Source: Nitrobacter sp. Nb-311A
GTDB lineage: Bacteria; Pseudomonadota; Alphaproteobacteria; Rhizobiales; Xanthobacteraceae
Assembly (NCBI RefSeq): GCF_000152905.1
Contig: NZ_CH672421.1
Span: 73,252-137,251, forward strand
Direction: 5' to 3'
DNA: 64,000 bases
The notes under the pieces are model-generated. The model saw nothing but the letters and a program-made list of their open reading frames with translations. It made no database searches and was not told where the DNA came from. This document shows positions 54,068 through 63,987 of this stretch, in pieces. Position numbers and translations under genes: made by a program. Each line of letters begins with the position of its first letter. Within the stretch, counting starts at the first letter, position 1.

Positions 54068-54480
54068 TGCGGCCTCTCTTGTGGGACACGTGCGCCGCAA
54101 TCTGGATTTCCGATCAGGCGGAGTTGGCGCGAGCAGCCCTGGACTTGCTCGCCTCTGCTCACAGCGAGGGCGCGCCGTCCTACATCTCACCGATCACGGC
54201 ATGGGAGGTCGGGTTGCTGGCAGCGCGGGGCCGGGTGCAGTTGCAGATCGCGCCGGAGCGATGGTTCGCGAAGTTGCTCGACGTTCCTGGCGTCAAACTC
54301 GCGCCGATGCTGCCGGAACTTCTGATTGCGTCGTCATTCCTGCCGGGAACGCCGCCACGTGATCCCGCCGATCGTATTGTGGCCGCCACCGCACGCGACC
54401 TCGGAGCAACGCTCATCACGCGCGATCGCGTGCTGCTCGCTTATGGGAAGCAAGGGCACGTAAGCGTGGTGGAGTGTTGA
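54067..54480 (+). CDS. vapC: VapC-family PIN-domain toxin
   Basis: A 137-aa PIN-domain ribonuclease. Acidic metal-binding residues are at Asp7 (LLWDTCAAIW), Glu47 (ITAWEVGLL), Asp102 (PADRIVAAT) and Asp120 (LITRD). VapC toxins cleave tRNA or rRNA when free of antitoxin. The start at 54067 overlaps the antitoxin stop by one base, as in coupled TA operons. It ends about 50 bp before the groEL terminator. Confidence 0.9.
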   Translation: MRPLLWDTCAAIWISDQAELARAALDLLASAHSEGAPSYISPITAWEVGLLAARGRVQLQIAPERWFAKLLDVPGVKLAPMLPELLIASSFLPGTPPRDPADRIVAATARDLGATLITRDRVLLAYGKQGHVSVVEC

Positions 54481-54530
54481 GAGGACTGTGACCGTCTTTG
54501 AGCGTATTCGAACAAGTGACGAAGCGCAAA

Positions 54531-54560
54531 CGAAAGGCCCAGCTTACGCCGGGCCTTTCG
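54531..54560 (-). terminator. Rho-independent terminator of groESL
   Basis: Perfect 10-bp arms cgaaaggccc (54531-54540) and gggcctttcg (54551-54560) with a 10-nt loop. On the minus strand the stem is followed by a tttcgtttgcg run. It lies 52 bp past the groEL stop and may also end the vapC transcript from the other side. Confidence 0.85.
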
Positions 54561-54612
54561 CATCGGTATTCAGCATTTTAGATTCAGGGACGGCGATTTC
54601 TGACGCGGTGCA

Positions 54613-56295
<1,683 letters not shown>

Positions 56296-56613
56296 TTAAG
56301 CGGCCTTCTTCTTGGCGGGCGCTGCATCGGTGAGAACGCCCATGATGTCGGACTCCTTCATGATCAGGAGATCCTGGCCGTCGATCTTCACCTCGGTGCC
56401 GGACCACTTGCCGAACAACACGCGGTCGCCGACCTTGAGATCGATCGGGAGCAGCTTGCCGGACTCATCGCGGCCGCCCGGGCCGACGGCCACAACCTCG
56501 CCCTGCGAGGGCTTTTCCTTGGCCGTGTCGGGAATGATAATGCCGCCTGCAGTCTTCTCTTCTGCGTCGATGCGCTTGACCACGACGCGGTCGTGAAGCG
56601 GACGGAATTTCAT
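56296..56613 (-). CDS. groES: 10-kDa co-chaperonin GroES
   Basis: A 105-aa lid protein of the chaperonin. [40 protein letters not shown] and [19 protein letters not shown], with the mobile-loop GGI motif. It is first in the groES-groEL operon. The CIRCE-like element ends 43 bp upstream. Confidence 0.98.
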   Translation of the reverse strand: MKFRPLHDRVVVKRIDAEEKTAGGIIIPDTAKEKPSQGEVVAVGPGGRDESGKLLPIDLKVGDRVLFGKWSGTEVKIDGQDLLIMKESDIMGVLTDAAPAKKKAA

Positions 56614-56655
56614 GCAGTCCTCCTAACTTTCTGAAAAATAGACGTATTTCTGAAT

Positions 56656-56682
56656 TTGGCAGTCGGGGTCGACGAGTGCCAG
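56656..56682 (-). promoter_or_regulatory. CIRCE-like HrcA operator before groESL
   Basis: ttggcagtc, nine bases, gagtgccag: each 9-bp arm differs from the CIRCE consensus (ttagcactc ... gagtgctaa) at two positions. The spacing of 9 bp is exact and it lies 43 bp upstream of groES. A -35 ttgccg and a -10 tatctc on the minus strand lie just upstream at about 56700-56740. Heat control by HrcA is inferred. Confidence 0.75.
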
Positions 56683-57017
56683 CCCGACCCGCCACGAGAT
56701 AAGCTAGGTTCGAGAGAGCGGCAAGGGTGCAAGGGGGATTTTTTAAGCAATCAAAGGTGGAGACTGCCAACCACATATTCGTCAATGCACTTCCATTTGC
56801 AAAGGATTGTTAGCAGACGCAGCAAGCCGCTGCTAGAACTTGGTTAATTACCCGTTCCTTTATTTTTGCACTTTGTGATCCCGGCCTCTCATGTCACATT
56901 TTCCAAGGGACCCGCGCGTCAAACTCGGTCCGGACCGCGGGTTTATGAGGAATGGAGCGTTATCGGGAGCCGGCCCGTCCTTCGCCGATGGCGCAACCCT
57001 CCTCAAGGAGGTTTGAG
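56683..57017. other. Intergenic region between groESL and usg
   Basis: About 335 bp after the CIRCE box. A hairpin with arms acccgcg (56910-56916) and cgcgggt (56936-56942), containing the 12-bp palindrome cggtccggaccg, lies 75 bp before usg. No gene was recognised. Confidence 0.5.
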
Positions 57018-57317
57018 ATGATCACGAAGCATGACGTGCAGTCCCGCGGCGTTTCGGATGATTTCCGCAAGCAAGTGCTCGGCTATGGCCTGACGACGGC
57101 GGAAATTTTGTACCGCCGCCCCGATCGGCAGTGGTTGTTGCAGAGCTATGTCTGGCAGGATTACGACATGTTTCCGAAATTTCCGGCGCTGTGCGACTTC
57201 CTCGCATTTTGGGAGAAGCAACTCGACGGACCTCTGTTTTCGGTGACGGTCGCGCATTCGAGGCTGATCAAGCCTGCCGAATTGCGCGCGGTGGATGGCG
57301 TGTTCCGCCTGCATTGA
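57018..57317 (+). CDS. usg: Usg-family protein
   Basis: A 99-aa protein of the Usg family, found in alphaproteobacteria near trp genes but of uncertain function. The blocks DFRKQVLGYGLTTAEILYRR, LLQSYVWQDYDMFPKFPALC and FWEKQLDGPLFSVTVAHSRL cover almost the whole protein. ATG 57018 has an ideal aaggagg 6 nt upstream; the reading from 56952 does not. No trp genes are close here. Confidence 0.88.
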   Translation: MITKHDVQSRGVSDDFRKQVLGYGLTTAEILYRRPDRQWLLQSYVWQDYDMFPKFPALCDFLAFWEKQLDGPLFSVTVAHSRLIKPAELRAVDGVFRLH

Positions 57318-57461
57318 GGGTCTCCGAGGATGGAGCGCGGCGGTCCTGCTGTTGCGCAGTTGGGGCCTGTCTTGACGCTGGCGCGGCAGCGCGTCATGGG
57401 ATGCTCGCGAATGCGCGCCGCACGGCCAGGGCGAAGCGCCTGCTGACGGCGAGGAGAGGTG

Positions 57462-58202
57462 ATGGGTGATATTGTCACCGCAGGCGTTCTGGTGATCGGA
57501 GATGAAATCCTGTCCGGCCGGACCAAGGACAAGAACATCGGATTCATTGCGGAGTATCTGACGAACATCGGAATTGACCTCAAGGAGGTGCGCATCGTCG
57601 CCGACGACGAGTCCGATATCGTCGCGGCGTTGAACGCGCTTCGCGCACGTTACACCTACGTCTTCACGACCGGAGGTATCGGCCCCACGCATGACGACAT
57701 CACCGCCGATAGCATCGCGAAAGCCTTGGGCGTCGGCATTGATTATCATCCCGAGGTGGTGGCGCGTTTCAAGGAGCGCTACCAGAAGCCCGGCGAATTG
57801 AACGAGGCGCGGTTGCGGATGGCGCGCATTCCCCGGGGCGCCGAACCGATCCAGAGCGCAACCATTCTGGCGCCCGGCTTCAGGATCGGTAATGTCATCG
57901 TCATGGCGGGAGTGCCATCAATCATGCAGGCGATGATGGATATCGTCGCGCCGACGCTGCAGGTAGGCGAGCGGATGCTGTCGGAATCGGTGCGCGGCAA
58001 TTGCCGCGAAGGTGACATCGGCACGCCGCTACGCGAGATCGCCGAGGCGCATCCGGACACCACCATCGGCAGTTATCCTTTCCTCGACGAGAACGGCAAG
58101 CCGAACACGAGTCTTGTGGTGCGATCCCGCGATCAGGCCAAGCTGACAGCGGCCATGGATGCGGTGAGAGCGATGCTGGCGGCGCTCAAAGTGCCGCAGT
58201 AA
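57462..58202 (+). CDS. CinA-like molybdopterin-binding domain protein
   Basis: A 246-aa MoCF-domain protein. AGVLVIGDEILSGRTKDKNI is the CinA N-terminal signature, with VFTTGGIGPTHDDITAD and MAGVPSIMQAMMD. The C-terminal nicotinamide-nucleotide amidase domain is missing, so it is the short CinA form. Start ATG 57462 or GTG 57459; gaggagag lies upstream. A role in nucleotide repair or pyridine-nucleotide turnover is possible but unproven. Confidence 0.88.
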   Translation: MGDIVTAGVLVIGDEILSGRTKDKNIGFIAEYLTNIGIDLKEVRIVADDESDIVAALNALRARYTYVFTTGGIGPTHDDITADSIAKALGVGIDYHPEVVARFKERYQKPGELNEARLRMARIPRGAEPIQSATILAPGFRIGNVIVMAGVPSIMQAMMDIVAPTLQVGERMLSESVRGNCREGDIGTPLREIAEAHPDTTIGSYPFLDENGKPNTSLVVRSRDQAKLTAAMDAVRAMLAALKVPQ

Positions 58203-58209
58203 GCGGATG

Positions 58210-58256
58210 CGTTTTCTTCACGCGAACTGATGTCCACTGCGCCCGAAAACGCTATA
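58210..58256. repeat. Partial family B repeat (reverse)
   Basis: gcgttttcttcacgcgaac and gcccgaaaacgctat are reverse-oriented ends of family B; the gcttctgatt block is missing. It sits just before the xanthine phosphoribosyltransferase gene. Confidence 0.6.
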
Positions 58257-58266
58257 AGAGGCGCTC

Positions 58267-58791
58267 GTGACGGAAACCATCAAAGTGACCGCTGATAAAG
58301 CACCCAACAAAGCCTTTCCGGTGTCCTGGGACCAGTTTCATCGCGACTGCCGTGCGCTGAGCTGGCGGTTGAATGAGACCGGGCCGTTTCACGCGGTGGT
58401 CGCGATCACCCGCGGCGGTCTTGTCCCCGCAGCGATCGTGGCGCGCGAACTCGGTGTCCGCGTGATCGACACGGTGTGTATCGCAAGCTACGATCATATC
58501 CGCAAAGGCGAACTAAAGGTGCTGAAAGGCATCTCTGATGCGGCCGCGAAGCTCGGTGGCGGCACGGGCAAGGATCTTCTGATCGTGGATGACCTTGTCG
58601 ATACCGGCGCCACCGCACGAATGGTGCGGAGCATGATTCCGGATGCGCATTTCGCCACCGTTTACGCCAAGCCGCTCGGCAAGCCGCTGGTCGATACGTT
58701 TATCACCGAGGTTTCGCAGGACACCTGGATTTATTTCCCGTGGGATCTCGACCTTGCCTTCGCTCCGCCGTTGCGCGACGGCGCGGCGTAG
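58267..58791 (+). CDS. gpt: Xanthine (guanine) phosphoribosyltransferase
   Basis: Purine salvage enzyme of 174 aa that joins PRPP to xanthine or guanine. PRPP loop [37 protein letters not shown] and [12 protein letters not shown] fit XGPRT. GTG 58267 starts it at the family position. It is close to the cinA-like gene in the same direction but with a repeat between, so coexpression is uncertain. Confidence 0.93.
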   Translation: MTETIKVTADKAPNKAFPVSWDQFHRDCRALSWRLNETGPFHAVVAITRGGLVPAAIVARELGVRVIDTVCIASYDHIRKGELKVLKGISDAAAKLGGGTGKDLLIVDDLVDTGATARMVRSMIPDAHFATVYAKPLGKPLVDTFITEVSQDTWIYFPWDLDLAFAPPLRDGAA

Positions 58792-59041
58792 ACACTCTCT
58801 GCCGTTTCCGCCCCGCAAGGTAAGGAAAATTCACATCGTACTTAAAAGCCGCTCATGCGTCACGTCCGTGCGCGCATTGCACGTGAGCTATCGTGCGGGG
58901 CGACATGACAGTGCAACGAGTGGATCCTATTGATCAATGGCGTGAGCATCATGCCCGGGCCTTGCGTCGGTCTCGAGCCGCGGTTGACAAGACGGCAGTG
59001 GCCGGGCCAAGCCGTGGCACACAAATTAAGGAAGCCTGCCA
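58792..59041. other. Intergenic region before HCCA isomerase-like gene
   Basis: 250 bp; no repeat family, RNA gene or credible ORF seen. Confidence 0.4.
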
Positions 59042-59647
59042 ATGATCGAATTCTTCTTCGATTGCTCCAGTCCCTGGACCTATCTTGCTTTCCACAACAT
59101 CCAGCCGATGGCGAAAGAGTTCGGTGAGCAGATTTCGTGGCGGCCGGTTTCAGTCGGTGGAATATTCAACGCCATCAACCCGAGCGTTTATGCCTCACGG
59201 GAAAATCCGGTGGCGGCGAAGGTTCATTACATGAGGAAAGATCTCGCGGATTGGGCGCGGTCGGCGGGACTTGCGATCAAGATGCCGCCGACTGTGTTCC
59301 CCGTAAACAGTATCAAAGCCATGCGCGGCTGTCTGTGGCTTGGCAACGACGCGATGGTGCCGTTCGCCAGGGCGGTGTTCGAAGCCTATTGGCGCGATGA
59401 CAAGGACATCTCGCGTGAGCCGGTGCTGGGCGAGATTTGCAGGTCGCTCGACATCGATCCAGAAAAGCTTCTGACCGGCATTGGAGATGAAGGAATCAAG
59501 AACGAACTCAAGGCCAATACCGACGAAGCGATTGCGCGCGGCGCGTTCGGATCGCCAACGATCTTCCTTGATAAGACCGATATGTATTTCGGCAATGATC
59601 GCCTGCCGCTGATCCGCGAGGCGCTGCAACGAAAGAAGGCTGCGTAG
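59042..59647 (+). CDS. 2-hydroxychromene-2-carboxylate isomerase-like, DsbA fold
   Basis: A 201-aa thioredoxin-fold (GST kappa/HCCA isomerase) protein. FFFDCSSPWTYLAFHNIQPM is the start of the family, with WRPVSVGGIFNAIN, FPVNSIKAMRGCLW and AFGSPTIFLDKTDMYFGNDR. In naphthalene breakdown this enzyme acts on 2-hydroxychromene-2-carboxylate; here no such pathway lies near, so the substrate may differ. Ser12 region replaces the redox CXXC. Monocistronic. Confidence 0.85.
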   Translation: MIEFFFDCSSPWTYLAFHNIQPMAKEFGEQISWRPVSVGGIFNAINPSVYASRENPVAAKVHYMRKDLADWARSAGLAIKMPPTVFPVNSIKAMRGCLWLGNDAMVPFARAVFEAYWRDDKDISREPVLGEICRSLDIDPEKLLTGIGDEGIKNELKANTDEAIARGAFGSPTIFLDKTDMYFGNDRLPLIREALQRKKAA

Positions 59648-59661
59648 GATCGCGGCGGTTC

Positions 59662-60060
59662 TTATTCTTGCTTTTCCTTTGGGGCGAGAAACGCGCGGGC
59701 GCGCGTCACCAGTCGAATTTGCTCGGAGTTGTTAATTCGCATCGCCGCGACCAGCTCGATGACTTTCTCCGCCTCCTTCAGCCTGGTTTCGGCGGCGATG
59801 CGACGCCTGCCTTCGCGGCCGAGTTGCTCGCCGATCGATCGGTGAGATTGATCCAACGCATCCCACTCCGCCTTGGCGTCGCTCAGCGCCTGGGCCTGGG
59901 CTTCGATGAGGTCGGCGGCCGCCTCACACGCTTTCGCGGCATCTTTCACGACAACGCCATGCCAAAGCTCGGTGAGGTTGCTCTGATAGCCGTCCTTGAG
60001 CATCTCGGCGTCTTGCCGCAACCGCTCCACCAGGTTGGTCATGTCGTCGTTCGCGGTCAT
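59662..60060 (-). CDS. Coiled-coil protein, phage-like
   Basis: A 132-aa protein without recognised family. It is mostly helical: MTNLVERLRQDAEMLKDGYQ, then AAADLIEAQAQALSDAKAEW and RRIAAETRLKEAEKVIELVA, with long heptad-like runs. Small helical proteins of this kind, with a NLVERLRQDAEML N-terminus, are common in prophages. It overlaps a 26-codon ORF by 4 bp and lies next to a tRNA, which fits a remnant of an integrated element; this is inference. Confidence 0.6.
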   Translation of the reverse strand: MTANDDMTNLVERLRQDAEMLKDGYQSNLTELWHGVVVKDAAKACEAAADLIEAQAQALSDAKAEWDALDQSHRSIGEQLGREGRRRIAAETRLKEAEKVIELVAAMRINNSEQIRLVTRARAFLAPKEKQE

Positions 60061-60137
60061 GGTTTCGTCTCCTGCATCATTTCGTCACCGAGTGAGCGCA
60101 TTTGCAGAACGCGCGCGCCGTTTTGCAATACCGCCAT
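60057..60137 (-). CDS. Short ORF coupled to coiled-coil gene
   Basis: 26 codons (MAVLQNGARVLQMRSLGDEM...). ATG 60137 has agagggga 6 nt upstream; its TGA overlaps the coiled-coil start (ATGA). No family recognised; may be a leader or phage gene. Confidence 0.4.
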   Translation of the reverse strand: MAVLQNGARVLQMRSLGDEMMQETKP

Positions 60138-60173
60138 TGCATTTCCCCTCTAAGTGTTTGAAAAGAAAAGCGC

Positions 60174-60216
60174 GCTGGCATGGCGGAATTGGTAGACGCA
60201 AGGACTTGAAATCACC
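60174..60216 (+). pseudogene. Decayed 5' half of a Leu-type tRNA
   Basis: gctggcatggcggaattggt continues with agacgc and an anticodon-arm-like aggacttgaaatc: acceptor, D-arm and part of the anticodon arm of a Leu-type tRNA. The anticodon stem does not pair well and the rest is missing. It abuts the intact tRNA-Leu. The D-arm is nearly identical to the intact gene (ggcga/gaattggtagacgc). Confidence 0.6.
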
Positions 60217-60305
60217 GCCCCCATGGCGAAATTGGTAGACGCAACAGACTTAAAATCTGTAGTCCCGTCAGGGACGTACCCGTTCGACTCGGGTTGGGGG
60301 CACCA
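60217..60305 (+). tRNA. tRNA-Leu (TAA)
   Basis: Acceptor arms gccccca and tgggggc pair; D-loop attggtagac; anticodon stem acaga/tctgt with loop cttaaaa, anticodon TAA; long variable arm gtcccgtcagggac; T-arm acccgttcgactcgggt; CCA encoded. A class II tRNA for Leu UUA codons. Confidence 0.97.
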
Positions 60306-60377
60306 CTTCTTGGACCGGCGTCGGCTCGCCCTGACCGCAGGTGCGCCGATGACAGTAAAATCTGGAGATTAGGACAG

Positions 60378-60560
60378 GTGACCGATTATCGAGTCTACAT
60401 CCTCAACGACAAGGGCCACATCCAGAGCGATACGCTTATCGTGAGCGATAATGATGCCCAGGCGATCGAAACTGCAAAGAGATTGGTTGGCGTCCGCCAC
60501 GTGGAAATGTGGGACGGGGAGCGCTTGGTCGGGCGTTTCAAGACAACGCCTGATAGCTAG
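60378..60560 (+). CDS. Small conserved hypothetical protein
   Basis: A 60-aa protein, MTDYRVYILNDKGHIQSDTL, then DAQAIETAKRLVGVRHVEMW. It resembles short proteins common in Bradyrhizobium-group genomes, whose function is not known. GTG 60378 is chosen after an agga site; the in-frame ATG at 60294 is inside the tRNA. Confidence 0.65.
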   Translation: MTDYRVYILNDKGHIQSDTLIVSDNDAQAIETAKRLVGVRHVEMWDGERLVGRFKTTPDS

Positions 60561-60663
60561 AGCGTTTTCGAGCGAAGAGGATACTTGGTTCGCGTGAAGA
60601 AAACGCCGCAGATCAAAATCATAGAGCTCCGCTTCTGATTCAACAGAAGCGGAAAGGCTCTGG
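60560..60663. repeat. Family B palindromic repeat
   Basis: agagcgttttcgagcgaag, gttcgcgtgaagaaaacgcc, and the ccgcttctgatt ... agaagcggaaaggctct hairpin. Directly after the small hypothetical gene. Confidence 0.85.
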
Positions 60664-60710
60664 TCCTGCGGCCTCGATCCAGCCGCACCGTTTGCTTAGG
60701 ATGGATTCGC

Positions 60711-61967
60711 ATGACCCAGCATCAACATAATATCGTTACGCCGATCGATCCGGTGAAGCTGGATCGTCTCGCGGAAGTCGCGGTCAAGGTCGGCCTGCAA
60801 CTTGCGCCGGGACAGGACCTCCTGATTACCGCACCCGCGGTGGCGCTGCCTTTGGTGCGGCGGATCGCCGAACATGCCTACAAGGCTGGGGCGGGGCTGG
60901 TGACGCCATTTTTCTCAGATGAAGACATCACGTTATCGCGCTACAGGTTCGGGCCGGACGCGAGTTTCGATCGTGCTGCCGGGTGGCTGTATGAAGGAAT
61001 GGCGAAAGCGTTCGCGAGCAACACCGCGCGGCTCGCCGTCGTCGGCGACAATCCGATGCTGCTGTCGGGCGAAGATGCAGCGAAAGTCGCGCGCGCCAAC
61101 AAGGCCAACTCCATGGCCTACCAGCCGGCGCTTGAAAAGATCGTCGGCTTCGACGTCAACTGGAATATCGTCGCTTATCCAGGCATGGCATGGGCCAGAC
61201 TGATGTTTCCCGACGACAGCGCGGACGGCGCGGTGGCCAGGCTGGCGGACGCGATTTTTTCCGCCTCGCGCGTCGACAATGATGATCCGATCGCGAACTG
61301 GACCGCGCACAATGCGGCCTTGCGCCAGCGCACCGATTGGCTCAACAGCCAGCGCTTCCATGCTCTGCATTACTCCGGGCCCGGAACCGACCTCACGGTC
61401 GGCCTGGCCGACGGCCATGAATGGGTGGGTGGCGCTTCCGCTGCCAAGAATGGCATCGTCTGTAATCCGAATATCCCGACCGAAGAGGTATTCACGACGC
61501 CTCATGCCCTGCGGGTCGAGGGGCACGTCCGAAGCACCAAGCCGCTGTCGTATCAAGGCACGCTGATCGACGGGATCGCGGTGCGCTTCGAGCAGGGTCG
61601 CATCGTCGAGGCCAACGCGTCCCGCGGGGCCGACGTGCTCAACAAGGTGCTGGATACGGATGAGGGCGCGCGGCGGCTCGGAGAGGTCGCGTTGGTGCCG
61701 CACTCCTCGCCGATCTCGAAGAGCGGCTTGTTATTCTATAATACGTTGTTCGACGAGAACGCGGCGAGCCACATCGCGCTCGGCCAGTGCTATTCCAAGT
61801 GCTTCGTCGACGGCGAGAAGCTGTCGCCGGAACAGATCGCGGCGCAGGGCGGCAACAAGAGTTTCATTCACATCGACTGGATGATCGGGTCGGGAGAAAC
61901 CGATATTGACGGCATCAGCAGCGACGGCAGTCGTGTTCCGGTCTTTCGTAAGGGCGAGTGGGCGTGA
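60711..61967 (+). CDS. M29-family aminopeptidase
   Basis: A 418-aa metallo-aminopeptidase of the AmpS/PepS type. VGLQLAPGQDLLITAPAVAL, GLVTPFFSDEDITLSRY, and the C-terminal metal block including EVALVPHSSPISKSGLLFYN, ENAASHIALGQCYSKCF and HIDWMIGSGETDIDG. These supply the Glu, His and Asp metal ligands of M29. Length is standard. It overlaps nothing; the lipoprotein gene begins about 100 bp later. Confidence 0.93.
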   Translation: MTQHQHNIVTPIDPVKLDRLAEVAVKVGLQLAPGQDLLITAPAVALPLVRRIAEHAYKAGAGLVTPFFSDEDITLSRYRFGPDASFDRAAGWLYEGMAKAFASNTARLAVVGDNPMLLSGEDAAKVARANKANSMAYQPALEKIVGFDVNWNIVAYPGMAWARLMFPDDSADGAVARLADAIFSASRVDNDDPIANWTAHNAALRQRTDWLNSQRFHALHYSGPGTDLTVGLADGHEWVGGASAAKNGIVCNPNIPTEEVFTTPHALRVEGHVRSTKPLSYQGTLIDGIAVRFEQGRIVEANASRGADVLNKVLDTDEGARRLGEVALVPHSSPISKSGLLFYNTLFDENAASHIALGQCYSKCFVDGEKLSPEQIAAQGGNKSFIHIDWMIGSGETDIDGISSDGSRVPVFRKGEWA

Positions 61968-62068
61968 GCCGCCAACGCCTGATCGCACGCGTGGCCTCAA
62001 TGCGATCACGGACCAGCGCTTTTTGGCGGTTCAGCGGGCGCTTGGCTCGGTCCGGGGAATGGGGAACA

Positions 62069-62488
62069 ATGCCGGACCGGATCGTTACTGGCCGCTGTCT
62101 GCGGCTGCCCGTGTTCATTACTTTACTGATCATGGGCGGCGGTCTTTGCGGGTGCGCCAATCTCGGCGACGGCGCCGTCTCCGGCGCGTTCGTCGATCCC
62201 GCGAAATATGATCTCTATGATTGTCCGCAGCTCGATGCGCAACGCAAATCTCTGGCGCTACGCACGGCAGAACTGCAAGGGCTGATCGAAAAGGCTCACA
62301 GGGGCGTCGCGGGGACCGCCGTTGCCGAACTAGCGTATCGCAACGACTACATCACCACTCGGGCTTCGGCCAAACTTGCCGATGAAACGTGGCGGCGGAA
62401 CAAGTGTGACCAGGCTTCGGCCGCGCAAGAGACACCGGCGAGCGAGCCCCACGTCGCACCGAGGCGCTCCGGCGGCTCCGGTTACTGA
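62069..62488 (+). CDS. Small putative lipoprotein
   Basis: A 139-aa protein with a lipobox: CLRLPVFITLLIMGGGLCGC, with the modified Cys probably in LCGC near residue 26. The mature part contains YDLYDCPQLDAQRKSLALRT and a helical AVAELAYRNDYITTRASA. Similar lipoproteins are seen in Bradyrhizobium relatives, without known function. ATG 62069 has gggg just upstream; the in-frame ATG at 61958 overlaps the aminopeptidase. Confidence 0.7.
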   Translation: MPDRIVTGRCLRLPVFITLLIMGGGLCGCANLGDGAVSGAFVDPAKYDLYDCPQLDAQRKSLALRTAELQGLIEKAHRGVAGTAVAELAYRNDYITTRASAKLADETWRRNKCDQASAAQETPASEPHVAPRRSGGSGY

Positions 62489-62531
62489 TCTTCGACGATC
62501 TCCGGCGACGGACAGGCTACGTCCGTTCGGC

Positions 62532-63734
62532 TTAGCGCCGCCAGCTGTAGATCCACTCCTGACGCGCCAGCATACGCTGAGGTCCCGTTATTCCGATGGC
62601 AAGATCACGCGCCAGAGCGGCGACGCCCCGGAGATGGTAGATTCTTCCATTCAGTCGTGCGGCCTCTTGCACACGCGCAACGCGCGCGAGACGCAGGCTG
62701 GTATAACGCGCAAGCGCGGCCGCGACATCTTCGGCGTTTTCGTTCGCCGTTTCGCCGAGACACTGCGCCAGAACCGCGGCATCCTCGATCGCCATGCCTG
62801 CACCCTGCGCAGCGAACGGCAGCATCGCATGGGCGGCATCGCCGAGCAGAGCCGTCGTATCGCGGTGCCACGCAGCCATCCGTGGAATCGTGAACAGCGC
62901 CCATTTGCGCCAGCGGTCGACCGCGTCGATCATCAAGCGCGCCGGCCGGGGCCAGTGCGCTTGTGCGAACATGCGCTTGATATCCGCAGCATCTCCGGCG
63001 GCGCTCCAGCCGGGCTGATTCCAGCCGCCCGGAACGATTGCGACCAGGTTGATCCGGTCCCCGCCTGACATCGGATATGTCACGAGATGCGCGTCCGGAC
63101 CCATCCAGAGCTGTATGTGTGGCGCGGTCATGTCGCGCGGGAACTGTGCTGCCTCGACGGTCCCGCGCCATGCAATCAGGCCGGAAAACAACGGAATCGC
63201 GTCCGGAAAAAGCCGACTGCGCAAAGCGGACCACACGCCGTCGGCGCCTATCAGCGCACATGCGGCCTCCTGCGCGCCAGCTCTGTCGCCGCACACAGTC
63301 GCCTTGGCGCCGGGAGCGAATGCGGCGGCTTCTTCGGCCTTGGCGCCGAGGCGCAATTCGATGTCGGGATGATCGCGGACCTGTTCCAGCAGTCCGGCCT
63401 GCAGGTCGGCGCGATGCATGACCCAGTAGGGCGCGCCCGCGCGCAATGCGGCTGTCTCGCCAAGCGGGATGCGGCAGATCTCACCGCCGTGCCGCGCACT
63501 CCTGATGCTGACGGCTTCCGGCACCAGCGCGCGGGCGGATAACCGCGCATGCAGGCCGAGTTCGATCAGGATACGGGTTGCATTCGGCGAAAGTTGCAGT
63601 CCCGCGCCGGCCTCCTCGAGGCGCTCGGCCGTTTCGATGATGACGACGCGAAACCCTCTCGCTGCCAGCGCCAGCGCCGCCGTCAGGCCTCCGATTCCGG
63701 CGCCGGCGATGACGACTGTGCGTAACCTGCGCAC
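62532..63734 (-). CDS. FAD-dependent monooxygenase (salicylate-hydroxylase-like)
   Basis: A 400-aa group A flavoprotein monooxygenase. FAD-binding GxGxxG in VVIAGAGIGGLTAALALAAR, DG motif in LIGADGVWSALRSRLF, and GD motif in LLGDAAHAMLPFAAQGAGMA are complete. Similar enzymes hydroxylate aromatic acids; the actual substrate is unknown. It is 8 bp after the zinc-finger gene on the same strand. Confidence 0.92.
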   Translation of the reverse strand: MRRLRTVVIAGAGIGGLTAALALAARGFRVVIIETAERLEEAGAGLQLSPNATRILIELGLHARLSARALVPEAVSIRSARHGGEICRIPLGETAALRAGAPYWVMHRADLQAGLLEQVRDHPDIELRLGAKAEEAAAFAPGAKATVCGDRAGAQEAACALIGADGVWSALRSRLFPDAIPLFSGLIAWRGTVEAAQFPRDMTAPHIQLWMGPDAHLVTYPMSGGDRINLVAIVPGGWNQPGWSAAGDAADIKRMFAQAHWPRPARLMIDAVDRWRKWALFTIPRMAAWHRDTTALLGDAAHAMLPFAAQGAGMAIEDAAVLAQCLGETANENAEDVAAALARYTSLRLARVARVQEAARLNGRIYHLRGVAALARDLAIGITGPQRMLARQEWIYSWRR

Positions 63735-63741
63735 AGGGCTA

Positions 63742-63987
63742 TCAAGCGACCTTGTCTTTCACCACGCATTCGGAGGGGCGGGCCTGTCCGGCGCCGAGGT
63801 CGGCCGCGAAGCGATACAGCGTCGAGCAATAGGGGCAGATGATTTCGTTGTCGTCGCCGAGGTCGAGAAAGACGTGCGGATGATCGAATGGTGGATTGGC
63901 TCCGACACACATGAATTCCCGCGAGCCGATTTCGATCACGGCGACGCCGGAATCGTTATGGAAGTGGGGGACGATGTGATCAGACAT
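63742..63987 (-). CDS. CHCC zinc-finger domain protein (NDUFS6-like)
   Basis: An 81-aa protein with Cys27, His36, Cys51 and Cys54 in FMCVGANPPFDHPHVFLDLG and IICPYCSTLYRF, the zf-CHCC pattern of the NDUFS6/complex-I-linked family. In eukaryotes and alphaproteobacteria it binds zinc and stabilises complex I; here only the domain is known. It starts near the window end and is followed by the FAD monooxygenase gene. Confidence 0.9.
   Translation of the reverse strand: MSDHIVPHFHNDSGVAVIEIGSREFMCVGANPPFDHPHVFLDLGDDNEIICPYCSTLYRFAADLGAGQARPSECVVKDKVA

Noticed and set aside
59996..60238. 80-codon plus-strand ORF across the tRNA fragment
   Set aside because: Its last part (WHGGIGRRKDLK) is translation of tRNA sequence.
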